A stretch of DNA of 64,000 nucleotides from Ulota crispa (lineage: Eukaryota; Streptophyta; Bryopsida; Orthotrichales; Orthotrichaceae): the NCBI GenBank assembly GCA_963920765.1, contig OY987245.1, positions 13,904,727 to 13,968,726 on the forward strand, given 5' to 3'. The notes beneath the pieces are model-generated. The model was not told the origin of the DNA. It did not search any database and saw only the letters and a list, made by a program, of their open reading frames with translations. Positions 58,101 through 64,000 of this stretch are shown here, one piece after another (within the stretch, counting starts at the first letter, position 1; each line of letters begins with the position of its first letter). A program made the position numbers and the translations under genes.

Positions 58101-58573
58101 AGCTTCTATGTCCATGCCTCAATGGTGAACGCGGACCTTCCTTTAGAAGAAGGAAGGGCTTATACGACTCTTGAAATGCTGTCCGCATCAAATCTGGACA
58201 ACCAGCAAGGTCTTTTTAAGACCACCATGAAATCTCATTGCGAGGCAGCATGTGGCCCACCCTTTAATTTAAACCCGGTGGTGAAGCTTTGGCGCAGACT
58301 TTCCCAGTCCGGCATCTGGAAAAACTTATCTCTAAGTATTTTAATGTGGCCAAAATTGGGTGCTGTTTGGTACTAGGTTCAGTGGAGGACAAATGGTGTT
58401 TCTCTACCTTGAAATTCCTAAAGTCCTGCCACAAAAACCGTCTTGGCAAACACTTGCCACTTGTTGTGCGCATGTTTGGCTAGAAGTTCTTTACCCTTGA
58501 TAGTTTTCCTTACAATGAGGCTATTGAGTTTTGGAGAGGGGCTATTAAAAATGGACGGCATGGGGATGTTTGA
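55175..58573 (+). pseudogene. Decayed hAT-superfamily transposase
   Basis: hAT transposases cut and paste DNA elements. Reading from ATG 55175 (MASKSTIVSPKSL), a Cys/His cluster (CKCCTTILG ... KHEGKRVC) fits a TTF/BED-like DNA-binding finger. After one TAG (55745) the same frame continues LKVKHLPKKHW and the DUF4371-like catalytic core (WIGVHVYTMNDWEQIPYLL). Further on come HSELQKLVDLMETKGNKML and AKYKTLLVKM. Near the end, GSVEDKWCFSTLKFLKS, CHKNRLGKHLPLVVRMFG and FFTLDSFPYNEAIEFW form the C-terminal hAT dimerisation region. In-frame stops lie at 55745 (TAG), 56276 (TAA), 56390 (TAG), 56651 (TAG-TGA), 56861 (TAG) and 58481 (TAG); about 57000-57950 is badly degraded, with a frame change near 58250. 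It is inactive. Confidence 0.85.
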
Positions 58574-60664
58574 CGTGCCATGAGATCAATATCCTCACTT
58601 TCATTTCCTTAGTTTCCATGAGATCACGCAGGCTTTGCAGTTCTGAAAGTGAGACTTCAGTTTGAAGCTGTAACTTAACCTTGAAGTTCCGCAACCCTTG
58701 TGGCTGGATCTCACCTTCAGTCGTCGACTTTTGCATGGTTGAAGGAAGAAGCTGCGGGCAACATTTTTAAGGGGGGAGCTTGCGGAAGAGACATTCTGGA
58801 GGCAATTTGAAGCTCCCCAATTGCAGCTTGCCCATACTTAATCCTTCTACTATTCTAACTCCAAAATTGTGGGCTTGTCTGTGCAGGACACCAACACTAC
58901 ATATTGGGCAGTCTTGCATTGCAAGAAGGGTTCAACTCCCTTGTTGGTGACTTACAGTAGTTTTGGTTGGTTCTTTTTCCAAAAAATTGTAAGTACACAA
59001 CATTTTCTTGTGAAAATTAGCATTTTCAAGTACTATCAAAATCAAAAGTAGCCAATATTTACTCTTGAATTGTCCTTGATATTGCACTTTACAATCCTTA
59101 GTTCTTTTGAATATCGCAACTTACACTATGGAAGCTTCTTGGAAGTCGCAACATTCATTCTACTTGTAAATTTGTTTTATCAAATTTTATATATTTTTCA
59201 TCCATTATTATCACTTCAATTTATACCATTTTACATCCATATTGCGGGTTTGACTCTTTTTCATCCGTGGGTATAGCTGAGCGGCGAAATACCCTAAAGA
59301 GGTTCAGGGATTGCTGGTTGCATTCAGTTTGTAAGATAGTATCTCACAAGCAAAAAAATGTAGAAACTACAAAAGAGACACCATAGAGTGGATTTTATGT
59401 TTTAAATTTAAAAACAAGTTTTTGTACAAACATGATAGAGTAGTTAGCATCTCTTGAGTCAATATAAATATTCAAGTATGTCTTTTATTCATCACAATAG
59501 AAAAATAGATACTTTAAGATGAATTAAATGACAAACATTATGTACAAGGTTCAAAAAAAATACCCTTTATCTCTCATGGAGTTATAAGGTACTTTAAATA
59601 TTCAAAGAGCGACCTACCAAGATCCCACCCTTCTCCACTTTGCATACTTATCCAATTGACATGAACCCAAGAGCTTAGAAATGTTTTCATTTGCACTTGA
59701 TAGCTTTAGGTTTAATTTATGATCAAGCTCTTTCTCCACAATATTCAACAAATTGGGACAAGACCTAGATTTTGAGGCTCGTAGATAGTATCAACGTTAA
59801 GCTGAATGCTTACTTTAAGCAAAGTACTAAATGCATCTTGATTCATGTGATAGTCTACTTAAAGGTTCCAGGAATAATTAACATGTGAAAAAGGGAAATC
59901 GATGCAACCACTAATTAATAAACACACTGATATTTTGAACTTCCACATTTGGGAATTGATACGTTTCCAATTTATTGAATATGTTGTTCCAAAGTAGTTT
60001 GTACTCATGGTCCATGTTTGTGACATTTTTCGTTAGAGATATTTCAATGTTGGTCGAAGTTGAGTACGGCGCTGAAGAAGACCGCAGAGTTGGAGTTTGG
60101 CGAGTAGAATACTAAATTGTAAGCCCTGGAGAACGTGGGGCATTACCGGCACCAACCTTATGATGAATGGCGAATGGTACACCAGACAGGTGAGTGAGCA
60201 ACGAGTTCCGCGTCACATGCAGAATCAATCACAATCGATTTCTCGCCTTTTTTCGACCTTTACGCCAACGGAGTGCTTCTTGTTGTACAGCAAAGCCCGT
60301 TGATCAGGTTTGTCTCTTTGGTTGGCAACACCAGCACTTTTAATATAAAATATTCAACTATGTGTGTGTGTATGAGGTCACTTTGAAACTGGGCTCAATA
60401 ATGGTGCGCTGCATGCGAGCTGCTTGTGTCGTCATCCTGGATTTGGTCAACCCTTCTGCTCTTCTAGTCTTCGGATGCTCAATGCTCCGGTGACGCTCAC
60501 GGACGAGGTGGAGTGGGTGAGAAAATGGATAACCCAACATTCTATGACACAGCCAATTTAGGCGAGCTGCTGAATTAGTCTCTTACGAAGAAGACAGTAT
60601 TCTGTTGCTAGAAAAAAGTTCGACCGTTTGGTTTCCTCGTTGGAGTAGGTAGAGTTTGTCGTGC
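58574..60664. other. Right flank of the hAT remnant and AT-rich DNA; no gene
   Basis: A minus-strand 63-codon ORF at 58545-58736 (TEVSLSELQSLRDLMETKEM) partly overlaps the hAT end and has no known relative. The rest, including a short GTGTGTGTGT tract at 60360, is unassigned. The hAT right terminus could not be placed. Confidence 0.35.
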
Positions 60665-60667
60665 TTA

Positions 60668-61483
60668 GAGCAACTCCACCCTTCCTCGTCACACTGCCAA
60701 GGGCATTTCCACCGGTGGCTCAGGCTTGATGAATAGTGTAAAGGTCCCTCTCAAAACCCTCTCAAATTCTCTTATTTGGTAAGTCTAGCAAGTCATTTTT
60801 CAAGTCACTTTAAGCCACTTTTCAAGTCACTTTAAGCCACTTTTCAAGTCACTATTTATACACTATTCACCTTAAGTTTAAGGAGCTTTATCCTTTACTT
60901 CCCTAGATAAGTGGTCAACTGCTTATTTATGGGGTGTGTTGGAGTGTAAGGTCACCTTTTCAAAAAGCATGGGTGGAGATTGAGAGCCTTCAGGCCTTGC
61001 CAAACCATATGGAAAACTTTGAGCAAGCCTAGATTGGTGGAAATGCCCTAGGTATCGGGCCCTGCCTAGGTCAGTTTGCAAATTGGGATCCGACATGAGC
61101 TTGCCAAAAAATGGGAAAAATTTGTAGGCCTTGCCAAACTTTGCCTTTGGGACATCAAACTTCAATGTTGTTTCTAAATTTTAGCATACTCAATTTGTGC
61201 TTCTATTCTTGTAAGTTGGTATTTTTTTGTAAAGTGGCATGTGATTGTTGTGGCATGTAGTATGGACAAGTTGGTTTGCTCTTTGTACTTCTTCAATTGT
61301 TGCTTCATCAAAGCGGAGGAGGTTTTGACAACACCAGATCAACGGTCCCACCAGCATCCCTAGGCAAGCTTGGTTGAGAAGGGAGGTTGGCTCTTTGGCT
61401 TGGAGCCATTGCCATCAAGCAAATCATTGCACTTCAAACCCTCTTTTGCGTGCTCTGTGTGACGAGTAAGTGTGGAGATGCTC
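60668..61483. mobile_element. Tourist-like MITE (816 bp) with TTA target duplication and nested inverted repeat
   Basis: Ends are GAGCAACTCCACCCTTCCTC and, inverted, GAGCATCTCCACACTTACTC, both continuing GTCACAC. TTA flanks each end (60665-60667 and 61484-61486). A second inverted pair, AGGGCATTTCCACC at 60699 and GGTGGAAATGCCCT at 61036-61049, marks an element nested inside. A 22-bp tandem (CAAGTCACTTTAAGCCACTT) repeats from 60801 with period 22, and 60855-60945 is a copy of the 24698-24790 dispersed repeat. Confidence 0.75.
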
Positions 61484-61486
61484 TTA

Positions 61487-62458
61487 GGAAGTGTGTGATG
61501 AACACTAATATTTTTCTTGATGGTACGTAGAAGGCTGGTCTTGTTAATGTAGATTAAGTATAGGGGTGATTGCAAGAAACACCGGTCCTATTTGGTGTCC
61601 CCTTCACCTCTTGCAGGTGTTTTTTGGCTTGTAACTTTTGCAAAGCAAGTTCTTTTGAGCTGAATTTTCATAGGAAGATACATGTCATAGTTACAGACCT
61701 TCCATGATTTTTGCAGTTTTTTTAAAATTATTTTACTATTTTTGAACAGCTCCCGAATAGATGTCTACCTTGGCCATTTTGGAGGTTTTTAGTACTATTT
61801 TGGGTCCAAAAAAGCTTTTCTAGGGCTATAAATCAAGGATGTTGTTTATGAAGCATGCTTACATGCATTTGTAGAAGAGTGTTGCAAAATTATAAATTCC
61901 ATGGCATCTACATTGTCTCAAAGTGGGCATCCTATCTCCCTTCATTGGCAAAATACAAAGAAATTCCTCAACAAAGCAATTGTACCATGTGAATGTGTTT
62001 AATGGGTTCTCAAATGGCCAACTTTTATTTTATTTTATTGAATTATTTTACTATTTTCTAAAAAGCAAGAAAGAAATTGGCTTTTTGTTGGTGATTTTGT
62101 TTTGTCCATAACTTTTAGAATAAAAAATTTCTAGGTCTGAATTTTCACGAGTATGCTATTTTAAGTGCTTTACAAATTGTCCATATTTTATTTTATTTTT
62201 TGAAAATATATTCCAAAAGCTTGGTAGTACTATTAGTACTACAAGTACTAAGGGTGTTTGAACAAAACAGTGAAGTGTTTCTTGCAACTACCCATAGCCA
62301 TGGGTAGTGTTTGGTACTACTAATAGTCATATACATGGTTTTTTTTTTATAGAGCAACACACACCTAACAATCCTTGGCTCTTCTATTTAGATATTAAAA
62401 AATCCTAAAGAAAAATCTTCAATCACGTATTTCGTTATCCAAGATTTCAAGCCAACTT
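61487..62458. other. AT-rich intergenic DNA, nothing recognised
   Basis: The words GCAAGAAACAC.. near 61573 and GTTTCTTGCAACTACCCAT near 62275 are inverted relatives (GGGTGATTGCAAGAAACAC / GTGTTTCTTGCAACTACCC), so 61565-62295 may be one more decayed fold-back element. No gene is seen. Confidence 0.4.
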
Positions 62459-63347
62459 TTAACCCCTAAATGCCTCAAGGTACTATTTTAGTTGAGGAAG
62501 GCATTTTGGAAGTTCTTGAATTGGAATTGTGAGATCATTATTAAACATTGACAAAAAAGAACTGTATCACTAGGATCTTGAACTTCAAGGCTTTCAAATG
62601 GTGTTGCCAAAAAAATTCTTAAAAAACAACACAGATGTCAAGATATTTGTGACTGAATGTGGATGAGTACAAACTTTCTAGCTTTTTTGGAGCTGCCCAA
62701 AACTTGTTATGCAAATTAGCAACTTTTGAGTACAAAATTGGAAAACCACCACTTATGATGATTTAGTACTTGTTGTTACTTCAAAACTAATTACTCTCTT
62801 CCAAAGCCATAATTGCAATTTTACAAATGAGCTTGCAATACAACGGTCAAAGAATTACCACCCAATTAAAAGAAAATGTTTAGCTCCAATTATTAATAAA
62901 AAATCATTTTGGATGAAAGAATTTTGAATGGTGATTGAATTTTAATTTGTATACAAAAAGCATTACAAGTGAAATCAGTGCAAAGACACATTTAGATTTT
63001 GCTAGATGATGAAATTTTAGTAAAAGGGGCCTCATTGTACAAAACCCAAGAGAAATCTTCACTTTATTCTCAACTTGTTGCCCATCTTTCCAATGTGACA
63101 ACTTGTCATAGGCTCTTTAGTGACACTATTCATCACACTTTTTGATGCGCAAGAGACATGCTTGCAATTTCTCTTTCACCAAATACAATTGAAATGTGGT
63201 ATGGAAGAAATTCAAAGTGGATATTGAGGCTAACTTCAAAATGCAATTTCTCCAAAAAAAAATTTAAAAATCAAAATATTTGCATGCAACTAGGTTTCAA
63301 ATTTTCTTGGACACCCAAATTGGATGTCTCAGGCATTGAGGGGTTAA
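62459..63347. mobile_element. TTAA-flanked MITE (889 bp)
   Basis: Ends are TTAACCCCTAAATGCCTCAA and, inverted, TTAACCCCTCAATGCCTGAG, with TTAA on both edges. The interior is AT-rich without coding capacity. Confidence 0.7.
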
Positions 63348-64000
63348 AAACCTAACATTTCAATCTTTCAAAGCGAAAGTTCCAATATTGACACCCCTCA
63401 ACCTAAATTTATCAATATTATGAATCAAGTCCATCCACTTTCTAAGAACCTCCTCCCATGTTGAGCCGATGGCGGTGGAACTAATTTTACTTGACCAATA
63501 ATTGGTCAGATCAGGTTCCAGTTTTCTGGAACCCCGATCTGACCAATTATCGGCCAGATAAAAATAGCTACACCCCCACCGGCTGAGCATGGAAGGAGGC
63601 CCTAATTGTCTATACAAAATGCTCGGTTGACCTTACCAAAGGGACATGCCCAAGACACAAGGCAAAAACTCATGTACTCTTAGAAACATGGGGTTCATTG
63701 TCCATCCTGCCCTTGGTCTAAAATGCATCATACAAAATTACAAACCGGCAAATCTTTCATTTTCGTACCCCCTTATAAGTAGCCCCCAGTCTAAATAACT
63801 TGTCAGTGTTGGAGCAGGATAAGTACAAGCATTCCATAAACGTGAGTGTGGTACCAAGCACTTATGCTATCCCATCCTCTGTAATAAATTTGTGGACAAA
63901 AACGTTATCTTCTTTTTTGAATTGTCCAAGCACTGATTCCTGAGTTTTGCAACAACGATGACAAGTAAATTCTCTAAAAACTGAATGAAAACAGGATTTT
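63348..64000. repeat. Hairpin repeat and unassigned right edge
   Basis: 63501-63547 forms a strong hairpin: ATTGGTCAGATCAGGTTCCA, a T-rich loop, then TGGAACCCCGATCTGACCAA. An additional TTGACCAATAATTGGTCA palindrome sits just before it. The following GAGCATGGAAGGAGGCCCTA is shared with 19174-19194. The last ~350 bases hold nothing recognised. Confidence 0.5.

Noticed and set aside
59268-59330. Possible tRNA gene (TATAGCTGAGCGGCGAAATA followed by GGTTCAGGG)
   Set aside because: No cloverleaf with paired acceptor and anticodon stems could be drawn.

Overview
The window looks like nuclear DNA of a land plant (or close streptophyte relative) that still makes swimming sperm. The main evidence is a 20-exon gene for the central-pair flagellar protein SPAG17/PF6, next to plant-type genes: a divergent AP2/ERF factor, a dehydrin-like protein and a glyoxal oxidase-like enzyme. 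Flowering plants lack motile sperm. Short introns, long AU-rich intergenic DNA and low gene density fit a bryophyte, perhaps a liverwort, but the exact lineage is inferred.

Layout. 1-8585 (minus): the N-terminal ~1458 residues of SPAG17/PF6, running off the left edge. 8586-10140: intergenic DNA with telo-box motifs and one possible first exon of an unidentified plus-strand gene. 10140-31870: about 20 kb of AT-rich DNA made almost entirely of short non-autonomous DNA transposons: a complete CACTA element with a minisatellite core, Tourist-like and Stowaway-like MITEs, long fold-back elements, and a family with TTAA-flanked CCCCTAAAGG termini. 31870-38270: a gene island with the AP2/ERF-like gene (plus, long leader with upstream ORFs) converging on the dehydrin-like gene (minus). 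38270-47460: more MITEs. 47510-49756: the two-exon glyoxal oxidase-like gene, whose intron carries a fold-back MITE. 49757-54900: mostly unassigned sequence with one weak ORF and one MITE. 55175-58573: a decayed hAT transposase. 58574-64000: further nested MITEs.

The four host genes do not form a recognisable pathway. The AP2/ERF and dehydrin-like pair are tail-to-tail neighbours whose families are both linked to water stress, which is suggestive only. The most unusual items are the Cys-rich degenerate AP2 protein with its uORF-bearing leader, the K-S-K dehydrin with divergent K segments, and the TTAA-terminated MITE family.
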